Assembly: GCA_947683625.1 (NCBI GenBank)
Contig: CANTUR010000833.1
Location: 420,279 to 484,278, forward strand
Direction: 5' to 3'
Length of the DNA stretch: 64,000 nucleotides
Origin: Mallotus nudiflorus
Lineage: Eukaryota > Streptophyta > Magnoliopsida > Malpighiales > Euphorbiaceae
Position numbers and translations under genes: made by a program. This document shows, piece by piece, positions 54,655-64,000 of this stretch; within the stretch, counting starts at the first letter, position 1; every line of letters starts with the position of its first letter. Under the pieces are notes generated by a model that worked only from the letters and a program-made list of their open reading frames with translations, did not search any database and was not told where the DNA came from.

Positions 54655-55994
54655 TGTATAAAGAACATTTAATTTGGTTCGGTATATAGGAAGTTATGGT
54701 TGATTAAAGTTGGATTCTTATAAATTCTTTTTTGAAAATTTTAGACTTAGAAATTTTTAGAGGTTAAAGATGAAGTTAGTTTTATACTCACAGATTAAGA
54801 GTTTGAATTCAAACACACACTTTTAAGTTTTGAAATTGAAATCTAAATGTGTCATTGAACTCAGAATAGTTAGATATATGGGTTAGAAAAAATTTCAAAT
54901 CGGAATCATTTTTTAAATTGGTGGGTGACATACACTCTCCATTGCCTGAGAGTGAGATCAAGCAATCTTCCTATTAATAGCCAACCAAACAAGACCTTAT
55001 AGCCCTACATGCAAAAATAGTGTGTGAAGACACTCCAGATGGCTGTTTTCGTCATTGCTAGTACCACTGGACTCCAAATTTTTTGTAGAATTTTTCTATA
55101 TATTAAAATAATTAATTTTTTAAAGAAATAAATATTAAATTTATCATTTTAATCAATAAAAATATCATTTTTTAAGTGTATTTTATGGGATTGAGGTCCA
55201 GTAGAAGAAAATTAAATTTTCTAGTTGTGAAAATTAATTTTTTTTATTCTTTTAAGTAATTGAAATATAATTTTTTAATTGAATTTCCATTAAAAGATTC
55301 ATAATAAATTATATATTTGTTCAAAATTTTCAATTCTGACCTTGAACTTTTTTTAAAATATTAAGGAGTATTTCTATTTGTTCTTTCCTTAATATTTTTA
55401 ATGATCATGTTGCACTTGGAGAGAATGTAGTGACTCAATGACTATAGAGAGCTCAGAAGAATTAAAACCTCCAAACTTGCTATTAGTCCAAACCTAAGTA
55501 CTTCAAAAGGTCATAGTCTAAATTTTCCTTAGTTGAGTAAAATGGTCACTAGTATAATTGATAAAGAAAATTTTGAAGATTCAATTCCAAGGAGAATTAA
55601 TTATAGTTTCTTAAACTAGTACTATGTAAATTGTTCATGTATATATCGTTGTTTTATTTACTGCTTATTGAATGTACTGCATAATGTTGTTATGTATTGA
55701 CCATTTTGTTTTATATATTATGAAGTTTTTTTTTAAATTCATTAATGTGTTATACTTCATAATATGGGCATTATACGATTGGTAGAATTTATGGATATTC
55801 TCATCTAAAATTATGTTGGCGCAATTTAAATTAAATTATAAAATTTTGACATTTGAGATTAAATGATGATTGGGAACATAGTGAACTTTTCCATTTAATT
55901 CACATGAAAATATTATTAATTTAATTTGCAATTGCAACTTGATGATGTGTATAAGTAATTTTATTTGTAATGCTCTTATAGTTTGTGACTAACT

Positions 55995-56895
55995 ATGACA
56001 TCTAAGAATATCATAGTTGATCTAAATAAGGATGAGAAATTGAATGGTGATAATTACAACATATGACACTTAATAATGCAATATGTCCTTGATGAGTTAG
56101 AAGCCTTAGAGGCTATTAATAATATTATAGAAGAGCCTAAAGCTAGCGAGGGAAATGTGAATATGCACAACATAGGTGCGATATGGCTGTTTTTCATATG
56201 TAGAAGAAGAAGGATTCCACCACTAAAGAAATTCTCATAAGTTCTATAAATGGTGATCTCGTATAGAAGTACCAATAGTACCCAATTGCAAATAATATGT
56301 GGGTCACTTTGAGGGAAATGTTTGGAGGCATAACTGTCTTTAAACTACGACAACTGACCATTAAGTTTGACACCTATAAGAAAATCCCTAATAAACCTAT
56401 GAAATAACACTTAAGGGATATGTCAAATATGATTATGGAACTTAAAGCAGTTGGGCACAACCTCATTGATTAACAATAAATTCAAGTTGTTATCTACTCT
56501 CTCTTTGATAGTTAAGAGCATATGAAAGTGAATATAACTCACAATAAGAACATTAAGACATTTGATTATATTGCGTGCCACTTGAATTAGAAGATGAGTG
56601 TCTTGAGGCTGCTAAGCTAAATGCTTATGCATATATGGCTGAATCAAGTTCCAGAAGGGCTTTTGGTTTTAAGTGCAAGAGATTTAATAATAATTAAAAA
56701 TGCAAAGGCAAAACGAATGAGATTGGACTTGGACCAAAGAAAGGAAATAAGCAATTTAAATGTAAAACGGGAAAGCATGGTGGAAGAAAGGATAAGACTA
56801 AAATGACTTGTTACAATTATAGTAACCTCAGTCATTTTACTTGTGAATGCACTAAGCCTAAAAAGACTCATGAGCTAAGGACCATGTAGCTAGAG
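55995..56895 (+). pseudogene. Copia gag, broken
   Basis: Starts MTSKNIIVDLNKDEKLNGDN, then a TGA (56064-56066) where the family has Trp (NIW), then MQYVLDELEALEAINNIIEE. Later frames read ITVFKLRQLTIKFDTYK and DMSNMIMELKAVGHNL. A zinc knuckle CYNYSNLSHFTCEC lies near 56810, with its first Gly positions altered. Frameshifts occur around 56170 and 56590. Related in its first 50 residues to the gag fragment at 12160-12518. Confidence 0.8.
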
Positions 56896-58108
56896 ATAAA
56901 TGAATTTGCATAATTTCATCGAATTCTAAATGGAACAAAGTGGATTTATGTAGGCAACAATGCAATAACTGAAGTTATAGGAATTGGCACATGCAAATTG
57001 GATTTGTAAGAAAGTCGAATCTTATGCCTACATAATGTTCTATATGCTCCTGATATTTAACAAAATTTGGTCTTTGTACTTGCTCTATTAAAGTTAGAAT
57101 ATGATTTGCATTTTCTTGGTGAATGTGATAAAATTACTTATGGTATTGTTTATTATGGTTGTGAATACATTATGGATGGTTTTATGGTGTTAAACATAAA
57201 CTATTGTAATAGTAATCGTGGTGTTTATTTTTCCTTATTCATTGAATCTAGCAATGATAATATGGATGTACAATTATGGCATGCCATATTAGGACACATT
57301 AGCCAAGATAGAATGAATAAAATTGCTCGTGATGGTCTATTAAGATTAAACACAAAATTTGAATTGCCCACTTGTGAATTTTATTACAAGGAAAAGCCAC
57401 CAGAAAACCATTTGGAAAGGGCACAAGAGTTGAATTTCCTTTACAACTAATACATTCTTATATATATGGACTATTGAGTGTTAAAGCAAGGCATGAAGCC
57501 TCATATTTCATTATATTTATAGATGAATTCACTTGATATGTTCATGTCTATTTGATCTCCCCTAAATCTGAAGCATTAAATTGCTTTAAGAAGTATATAA
57601 ATGAAGTTAAGAATTAATTAGACAGGAGAATAAAAGCATTAAGGACTGTTCGAAGTAGAGAATATCTATTTGAACAATTCAAAGAATTATGTAATAGAAA
57701 GGAATCATGAGGCAATTAACAACTCCTAGAACGCTGCAATAAAATGGTATTGCTAAGCGAAGGAATCAAACTTTGCTTGTAATGTTTCAGTCAATAATGG
57801 CGCAAGCTAATCTCCCAATTAGTTATTGGGGTGATGCTTTGTTGTTTGCAGCCTATATATTTAACCATGTACCTTTTAAATCAATTTTTACTACACCTTA
57901 TGAGTTATGGATGGGTAGAAAGCCTAATTTGAATGAACTACATCCATAGGGATATGTAGTATACATTCTTGTTAATTTTCACAAATTCGGTAAATTGGGA
58001 CCGAGAGGAAAGAAATGTATCTTTATAAGATATTATGAGCACTTAAAAGGTTATGTATTTTTTGTGAGGATTTCGATGGAAGATTAATTAAAATTGAGTC
58101 TCATGATG
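56896..58108 (+). pseudogene. Copia protease/integrase remnant
   Basis: The best frame, 57067-57450, contains the pre-integrase zinc region LWHAILGHISQDRMNKIARD then GLLRLNTKFELPTCEF, whose second His/Cys pair is damaged (CEFYYKEK). Further on: MFQSIMAQANLPISYWGDAL, FAAYIFNHVP, and PYELWMGRKPNLNELHP at 57780-57950, typical of the copia integrase C-terminal half. No RT follows. Confidence 0.8.
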
Positions 58109-58185
58109 ACGCAAGCTAATCTCCCAATTAGTTATTAGGGTGATGCTTTATTGTCTGCAGCCTATGTACTTAATCATGTTATAGA
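58109..58185 (+). repeat. Repeat of copia integrase segment before Tat LTR
   Basis: GCAAGCTAATCTCCCAATTA then GTTATTAGGGTGATGC repeats the sequence at 57805-57870, with a few substitutions, about 305 bases further on. Confidence 0.8.
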
Positions 58186-60461
58186 TGGTGAAGTTTAGAG
58201 AGCGCCTAAGATTTTAGCAACTGCGACATTGTTTGAACTTAGGGCTCTAGAAAACACACTAACCACTGTCATAAAAACATGGGCGTGGAGATGAGGAGTC
58301 GCCATCCAGGATAATAACTGGGACAAATTAAAAAATGGTGGTACTTAATTCCCTAAAAGAAAGCCAGCACCACAACTAGGAGATTCTGGATACGGAATAC
58401 CAACTTATTTCAGTCTCATGTTCTTTTAGAATTACTTTATGAATTACTATTTTATCCTCTATTTACATGTAATTTTATAAAAACCCTTAAAAAACAATCA
58501 ACTTCAAGCAAACTAGTCATGAAATATACAAGTAAACAATGCATTCATTAAAACTCCTAATCCTTAAGTTAGTCTAATTTGCATTGATTTTAATTAAATG
58601 AGCTAAATCTACATATTTTAATTTATAGGTGAGCCTAAAGACTAATGGGCTTAATCCTTATTCAATTTTAATTTAAGTGAACCTAAGTCTATTTATTTTA
58701 ATTCTAAACATAGGCCTAGATCTACAAATTATTAAGTATTTAATTTACTAGGCCTAATTCTACATATTTTAATTTTATAATGATCTTAAATCTATAAATT
58801 ATGAAAATGACTTAAATTAAATAGGTTAAGTCTAAGTTAATTAAATTAAATTAGGTGGGCCTACGTCTAATTAGCTAAGTGGGCCTAAGTTATCTCTACC
58901 CTAATTTCTAATTAATTATGGACCTAAAGATGCATTTTCATTAATTAAACCTAAAAACACCTAAATTTAAATGGGTTAAAGCCTAATGTGGGCCTAGGAC
59001 CCAAAACACATAAATACAAGTAAACAAGTCCAAAAATAATAAAAAAAACACCAAAATAAATAAATAAAATATCAAACAATTAATTAAATCTATTCTAAAA
59101 CCCTAATTTAATTAAAATGACCATAAACAATAAAATAAAATAATCAATTAAGCAAAACTAATTTTACCCACTTAAATCTAATTCAATTTTAATTAAATAG
59201 CCTAAGGATTTCTATAACTATTAATTTTAATTAATTACCCAATTAAAACCCTAATTTTACTAACCGATTAATTAAATTAAACACACAAGCACACACATCA
59301 AATTTTATTATTCCCACTATTGGGGCCATTACAACGTACTAATGAGAAATAATAAAAAAAGAAAAGAAAATTAATACAACCTAAAATAAATAAAAAATAA
59401 AAATAATGATAAATAAACTAAAAAAACCCTAGAAATATTGTTTAGCTACATAGTTCCATCTGTTGTATTCCATGGACCTTCATGAATTTTATTCTTTAAG
59501 CAGACTCATTAAGTGATCTCCTCCATAATCACCAACACAAAAATAAACAATGATTAGTGAATAAACACAATAAAATAAAAATTCAAGTAAAACTAGAATT
59601 CAATAGGAACAAAAATAATAAAATAATAAAATGATAGAAAATATAGAAGAAGAAGATGATTATGGATGCTCTGTGGTTGGCTCCTCAGACTATTAAAATT
59701 ACCGTTTATTTGCTAAATAGATCTTCAAAAACTTGTGGTTATCTTCTAAAAAAAAACCTCTTGCTCCTTTCTTCCAAGATGAAATAACCAAGAATATTTT
59801 TTGTACATGCAGAAAAGAGAATTTCAAATAAAAGAGAGAGGTTCCTCCTCCTCCAGGAGCCTAAGCCCTCCTTTTATAAGGATAAAAACAACAACCCTAA
59901 GTTCTACGTATTAAGAGTTTTAAATTTAAAAGGACTTATTTCCTAAAGAGTTCCAATTTTAAAAGGAATTTATTTGCTGCATATGTAGATAAATCCCAAA
60001 ATAAATTTAATTTTTTTTAAAATAATCAAAACTTAGGAAAATATTTTTTATTTTCTATAAAAAAAAAGCAAAAACAGATGGAAAATATGTAATTCTAGCC
60101 AGAAATACGTAATTCCAACTGAAATTGCGTAATTCCAGCCGGAATTACGTAATTTGGCCAGAATTACGTAATTTAGTACGTAATTCCGACCGAAATTAGA
60201 ATTACGTAATTCTAGTCAAAATTATAGAATTCTGAATTTTTTTAATTACAAAAAAAGACCCCCTAAAGAAATTAAAATTTTTAATTAGGTCTTAAAAAGC
60301 TATTACAATTAAGTCCTTAAAAAATAATGAAACTCTTTTTGAAATCGTGTTTGAACTTTTGAGGTTTTAAACTTCAAGTGTTGAAGACCTACTTATAACA
60401 TTTTCATCATTAGAGTCCTTTGTTGCATCCATATTTTATTATCCCGAAATTGGGTGTTACA
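58186..60461 (-). repeat. 3' LTR of Tat-type element B
   Basis: Edges TGGTGAAGTTTAG and TTGGGTGTTACA, about 2276 bp, starting TGTAACACCC on the element strand. The first 280 bases closely follow copy A's LTR (10525 onwards). Longer than copy A by about 640 bases, partly through the palindrome array at 60088. Confidence 0.75.
60088..60230. repeat. Array of TACGTAATTCC palindromes
   Basis: At least six (A/T)ACGTAATT cores, several within the longer palindrome GGAATTACGTAATT, spaced about 15-22 bases with CCGACC/GCCAG linkers. Located in the U3 side of the LTR on the element strand. Confidence 0.75.
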
Positions 60462-60464
60462 ATT

Positions 60465-60474
60465 ACCCCCCTTT
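60465..60474 (-). promoter_or_regulatory. Polypurine tract
   Basis: The element strand reads AAAGGGGGGT, then AAT and the LTR start TGTAACACCC. This fixes the LTR as the 3' one and puts the interior to the right. Confidence 0.75.
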
Positions 60475-60639
60475 GTCATTGTTTGCTTGACAAATTGCAG
60501 CAAAGCAAATAAACACATAATTTCTTTTGAACAAAGTTTGGGTACTTACCTATGCTCCTTGAGACTTTGATCGTCGGTTCACGATAAATGCTCGTGTTGC
60601 TGTACAACACTAGGCATAAACTTGAAACACCTGAGGAAA

Positions 60640-61966
60640 CACTATACTCAAACGTATAGTGTTGATTTGGATGGATACATCACACTCGGTCATATGATAT
60701 TGACTATACTCAGTCGTATAGTCTGAATTGGAAGGATGCATTGTACTTGATCATATAATGTCGACTATACTCGAACGTGTAGTCTAAATGGAAGGATGCA
60801 TTGTACTCGATCGTATAATGTCGACTACACTCAGTCGTATAGTCTGATTTAAAATGATACATTGCACTCAGTCTTACAATGCCGACTACAGTCAGTCGTA
60901 TAGTATGATTTAAATTGATACATTAGACTCGGTCATACAATGCCAACTACACTCGGGCGTATAGCTTGATTTGAAATGATACATTGTACTCGGTTGTACA
61001 ATGCCGACTACACTCGGTCGTATAGTATGATTTGAAAAGATACATTGCACTCGTTTGTATAATGCCGACTATGCTTGGTCATATATTCTGATTTGAAATG
61101 ATACATTGTACTCAGTTGTATAATGCCGACTACACTCAGTCGTATAGTTTGATTTGAAATGATACATTGTACTCGATCGTTTAATATTGACTACACTTAG
61201 TTGTATAGTCTGATTTGAAATGATACATTACACTCGGTTGTACAATGCCAATTACACTCAATCGTATAGTCTGATTTGAAATGATACATTACACTTGATC
61301 ATACAATGTCGACTACACTCGGTCGTATAGTCTAATTTGAAATGATACATTACACTCAGTCGTACAACGTCGACTACATTTGGTTGTATAGTATGATTTG
61401 AAAAGATACATTGCACTCATTTATATAATGCCGACTATACTTGGTCGTATAGTCTAATTTAAAATGATACATTGCACTCGGTCGTACAATGCCGACTACA
61501 CTCAGTTGTATAGTCTGATTTGAAATGATACATTGCACTCGGTCGTACAATGCCGACTACACTCAGTCGTATAGTTTGATTTGAAATGATACATTACACT
61601 TGGTCGTACAACACTGACTACACTCAGTCGTATAGTCAAATTTGAAATGATACATTACACTCGGTCGTACAATATCGACTACACTCGATCGTACAATATC
61701 GACTACACTCGATCGTATAGTTTTATTTAAAATGATACATTCCACTTAGTCGTACAATGCCAACTACACTCGATCGTATAGTCTAAATGGAATTGATACA
61801 TTGCACTTGGTCGTACAATATCGACTACACTCGGTCATATAGTCTGATTTGAAATGATACATTGCACTTGGTCGTACAATGCCGACTACACTTGATTGTA
61901 TAGTCTAAATGGAATTGATACATTGCACTTGGTTGTACAATGTTAACTAAACTCGATCATATAGTC
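60640..61966. repeat. 61-bp tandem repeat, about 22 units, each with two hairpins
   Basis: Period 61 bases (for example TCTGATTTG at 61514 and TTTGATTTG at 61575). Each unit holds two 22-nt inverted repeats of 8-base stems around a 6-base loop. One has the stem CATTGTAC/GTACAATG, the other GACTATAC/GTATAGTC; loops are variants of TCGGTC. The two hairpins are 2 bases apart; a 15-base linker close to TGATTTGAAATGATA separates units. The first three units are more diverged and have longer perfect stems. Small frames within are repeat artefacts. Confidence 0.9.
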
Positions 61967-62247
61967 TAATTTCTTTTATTTTGATAATTTAATAATTTAA
62001 GGAATTATCAAATCCATGTAGCTTTGCAAATTAGGACTAAATTGCAAGAAAGGCTTTGGACTTGAATGCAAATGAAGTTAAGGGACTAAAGTGGACGTTT
62101 GGCACCTTAATATGTTCCTTGCTTTTATCGATTCATTTCCCATCTCTTTCATTCTCTTTTCTTTTCTTTTTCTTTCTCTTGATTTTGAAATATTGCTTCT
62201 TCAATTATTCTTTCATCTGATCTCCAATTTGGGATCTATCTAATCCT
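61967..62247 (+). other. Spacer and possible leader before the antisense gene
   Basis: No coding sequence. A pyrimidine-rich tract (TTCTTTTCTTTTCTTTTTCT type) at about 62140-62190 precedes the first ATG at 62248, as in many plant 5' leaders. No clear TATA box. Confidence 0.4.
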
Positions 62248-64000
62248 ATGGCTCACCCAGGATGCAGGCTATGTGGGAGCTATTCCAGACAGTCAAATCT
62301 GATCATATCTCAACTACATTTCCCTCAAAGCATTTTAGGGCTTAATGAGCAGGAAGAGGTGCTCCCTTTGACTTGCTTCCACCTTCATAGATGGTCACAG
62401 GTTGGTGATGACGTAAATTTCTCTTCTATCTTTAACTCTACAATAAATATATTTCTATTAAGACATTAACATATTTATGCATGCAATTATATAACATTTT
62501 GTATACAAATTAAAAAAAATTATCAATTTTGAAATAAAATTTTTCAAAATTGGTTTTAACATGTGAGAGGACTTAACAAAATTTAGACAGATTTCTGAAT
62601 TTCTTTCGATCAGAAATCCAAAAATCCTGATTTGAAATTTTGGGTTTCCAATTAAAAATCCATTTTTTCGATCTCTTTTTTTTTTAAATAAAAATGAAAA
62701 CAAAAAAAATTAAAAGTTAGTAAGGAAAGTAATATTGTCATTTTTTGAATTTTATTCAGAAACTACTAAAATTCTCGAGTTTCTTTCACTTGGCTCGAGA
62801 ACTCTTTCATGATTTATTAAGAGAGGTAGTACAACACATCTGGGTGTCTAGCTTCTGACACTTTATTGCTACCCTGCCGATTGCTCGAGGTAGGTTAGAT
62901 TACTATTCTATTTTTGCCCTTATTGAAAGGTTGATGGATACTACTCATACCTTCCACACCTGAGTGGGCAAGCTGACTATTTCTCCCATGAGTTTTTTTG
63001 CTATCACTGGGATCACCTTCGGAGGTACCCCGGTTCCTTTTGATATCCATTATTGCACTCTTCCTGAGGATACTAGGAATCATTATATTTGTGACTTGGT
63101 CGGGTTTGTTCCGACATAGAAGAATCAGAAGAATATGCTTCTTTCTTCTCTTGTTCAGGGTTTTAGGAGGTTGCCCACTACCACACCTTGTCAGATCCTT
63201 CAAAAGGAAAGATGCTTCTTATTGATATTGTTATACACTACCCTCTTCTGTGAGACTAGTCATGAGGTTAGCATTGTACTTCTTGGTCCCCTTCAGGATC
63301 TTACTAGAGTAGCTACCTTCAATTGAGGATCTGTAGCTCTTGCCTATCTCTACTATAGATTGGATACTATCTGTAGAGGTGTTGTGATGATGTGTGGCTT
63401 TTGGCACACTTTGCATGTATGCCTCTTTTATGTCTTTTACTCCTTTTTAATTTTTGCTCTTTTATAGCTCTTTTTCACTCAACTATCTTTTCCTTTTCAG
63501 ATATGGGGCATTAAGATCGGGTTGATTCTAGGCTTTAGTGCTATTAGCTCTGACAGGAGTCTTCCATTGATACAGAGATGGGGTTCTTCTTATTTTGCTA
63601 GTGTCAAGTATGACTTATAGACTTATCGAGGCCAACTGAACTCTTTAGAGTGGGACCTGGTAAGATAAATTTACCTATTAGGATTTGATCAATTATAAAA
63701 GTTAAATAAAATTTATTTGAACAAATCTACAGGTTAGATTAGATTGGTTAGTTGGTACTGAAGACATCCAGCGATACAGTTTTATGACTGTTGTTGTGAG
63801 GCTTAAGACTATAAGGATTTTGCTTCGTAGTTATGGTTGCTAGATATGGTATCTAGGTGAGTGTGTTTATCATTAGCATATAGGGCCTTCCAAGAGGCGT
63901 GTTCCTTTTTATATTCCCTCTTCCATAGTGAGGAGTTGTAGCTTGACTGGTTTTGAGCTTAAAGCCGCTCTTGAGGGATACTATGCTTCGACACTGCTCG
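62248..64000 (+). pseudogene. Plant mobile domain (PMD/MAIN-like) gene, decayed, antisense in Tat element
   Basis: Exon model: 62248-62400, 62760-63416, 63501-63659, 63733 to beyond the window. All introns are GT-AG and phase 0, so the reading continues exactly across each. Key stretches: EEVLPLTCFHLHRWSQ (exon 1); LARELFHDLLREVV, then YYSIFALIERLMDTTHTFH, then GKLTISPMSFFAITGITFGG and SVALAYLYYRLDTICRG (exon 2); IPLIQRWG-like SLPLIQRWGSSYFA (exon 3). The ALIER...THTFH...G-x-x-T-I pattern resembles the plant mobile domain (ALVERWRPETHTFH in typical members). In-frame stops lie at 62856, 62961, 63117, 63324 and 63618, with an extra T near 63781 shifting the frame. PMD proteins are nuclear, linked to transposon silencing, and occur inside transposons. 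The domain call is from memory of the family; exon 1 is least sure. Confidence 0.6.

Larger units (their letters stand above)
51434..58185 (+). mobile_element. Ty1/copia element, decayed, carrying a gypsy solo LTR
   Basis: Plus-strand element: 5' LTR 51434-51734 (TGTAACTG to ATTACA), PBS 51739-51750 (TGGTATCAAAGC), leader split by the solo LTR at 51938-54654, gag from 55995, zinc knuckle near 56810, integrase about 56900-58100. RT, RNase H and 3' LTR are missing, the element being cut at 58186 by the Tat LTR. Many stops and frame changes. Confidence 0.8.
58186..64000 (-). mobile_element. Tat-type Ty3/gypsy element, 3' part (copy B)
   Basis: Read on the minus strand, the visible part ends with 3' LTR 58186-60461, preceded by a polypurine tract (60465-60474), a tandem-repeat 3' region (60640-61966) and an opposite-strand gene (62248 onwards). 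Known for the Tat/Ogre/Retand/Grande group: a long region between pol and the 3' LTR with variable tandem repeats and sometimes antisense ORFs. The gag-pol would lie to the right of the window, so the lineage rests on LTR similarity to copy A and on this layout. Confidence 0.65.

Noticed and set aside
61563..61745. 60-codon minus-strand frame with repeated SSVVDIV residues
   Set aside because: Produced by the 61-bp repeat; the period is not a multiple of three, so the frame cannot persist as a protein repeat.
60640..61966. A CRISPR-like or regulatory RNA array
   Set aside because: Direct tandem units with no unique spacers, in plant nuclear DNA beside an LTR. It is a tandem repeat with internal hairpins.
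1..64000. tRNA, rRNA or organellar genes
   Set aside because: Only tRNA-derived primer sites of retrotransposons were seen; no cloverleaf, rRNA or chloroplast/mitochondrial gene sequence was recognised by eye.

Overview
This is nuclear DNA of a flowering plant, almost certainly a eudicot. It is strongly AT-rich and contains one spliced host gene whose large introns are full of transposons. Around the gene lie nested, decayed LTR retrotransposons with plant-type primer sites. I see no bacterial, organellar or CRISPR features. The exact species cannot be read from the sequence.

Host gene (16304-50.2 kb, minus strand). Twelve coding exons and one 5' leader exon join in phase into a 770-residue cyclic nucleotide-gated channel of the CNGC19/CNGC20 type. 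It has a Cys-rich N-terminus, six membrane segments, an AGN pore filter, a C-linker, a cyclic-nucleotide-binding domain and an IQ motif. The coding sequence is 2313 bases spread over 33 kb. Five introns exceed 3 kb and hold copia fragments, a small LTR element, solo LTRs and many terminal-inverted-repeat (TIR) elements, several with 9-bp Mutator-like target duplications.

Left flank (1-16.3 kb). Three retrotransposons are stacked, all interrupted or leaving the window. A minus-strand Tat-type Ty3/gypsy element (5' LTR 10525-12159, PBS and gag start to its left) was invaded by a minus-strand Del/Tekay-like Ty3/gypsy element (gag-pol 1-3528, LTR 3711-9060). That LTR was in turn invaded by a plus-strand, internally deleted gypsy element (6836-9008, perfect CACTG duplication). 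A copia gag fragment, a long-inverted-repeat element and an AT-rich minisatellite fill the space up to the channel gene.

Right flank (51.4-64 kb). A decayed plus-strand copia element (5' LTR 51434, gag 55995, integrase to about 58.1 kb) carries a 2.7-kb solo LTR in its leader. It was then invaded by a second minus-strand Tat-type element, of which only the 3' end is in the window: 3' LTR 58186-60461, a polypurine tract, about 22 copies of a 61-bp tandem repeat, and then a gene on the opposite strand to the element (62248 to window end). That gene has recognisable introns and resembles the plant mobile domain family, but is broken by stops and a frameshift. Each 61-bp unit carries two 22-nt hairpins whose stems change together while the loop stays similar. 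This combination of 3' UTR satellite and captured antisense host-type gene is the most unusual system in the window.
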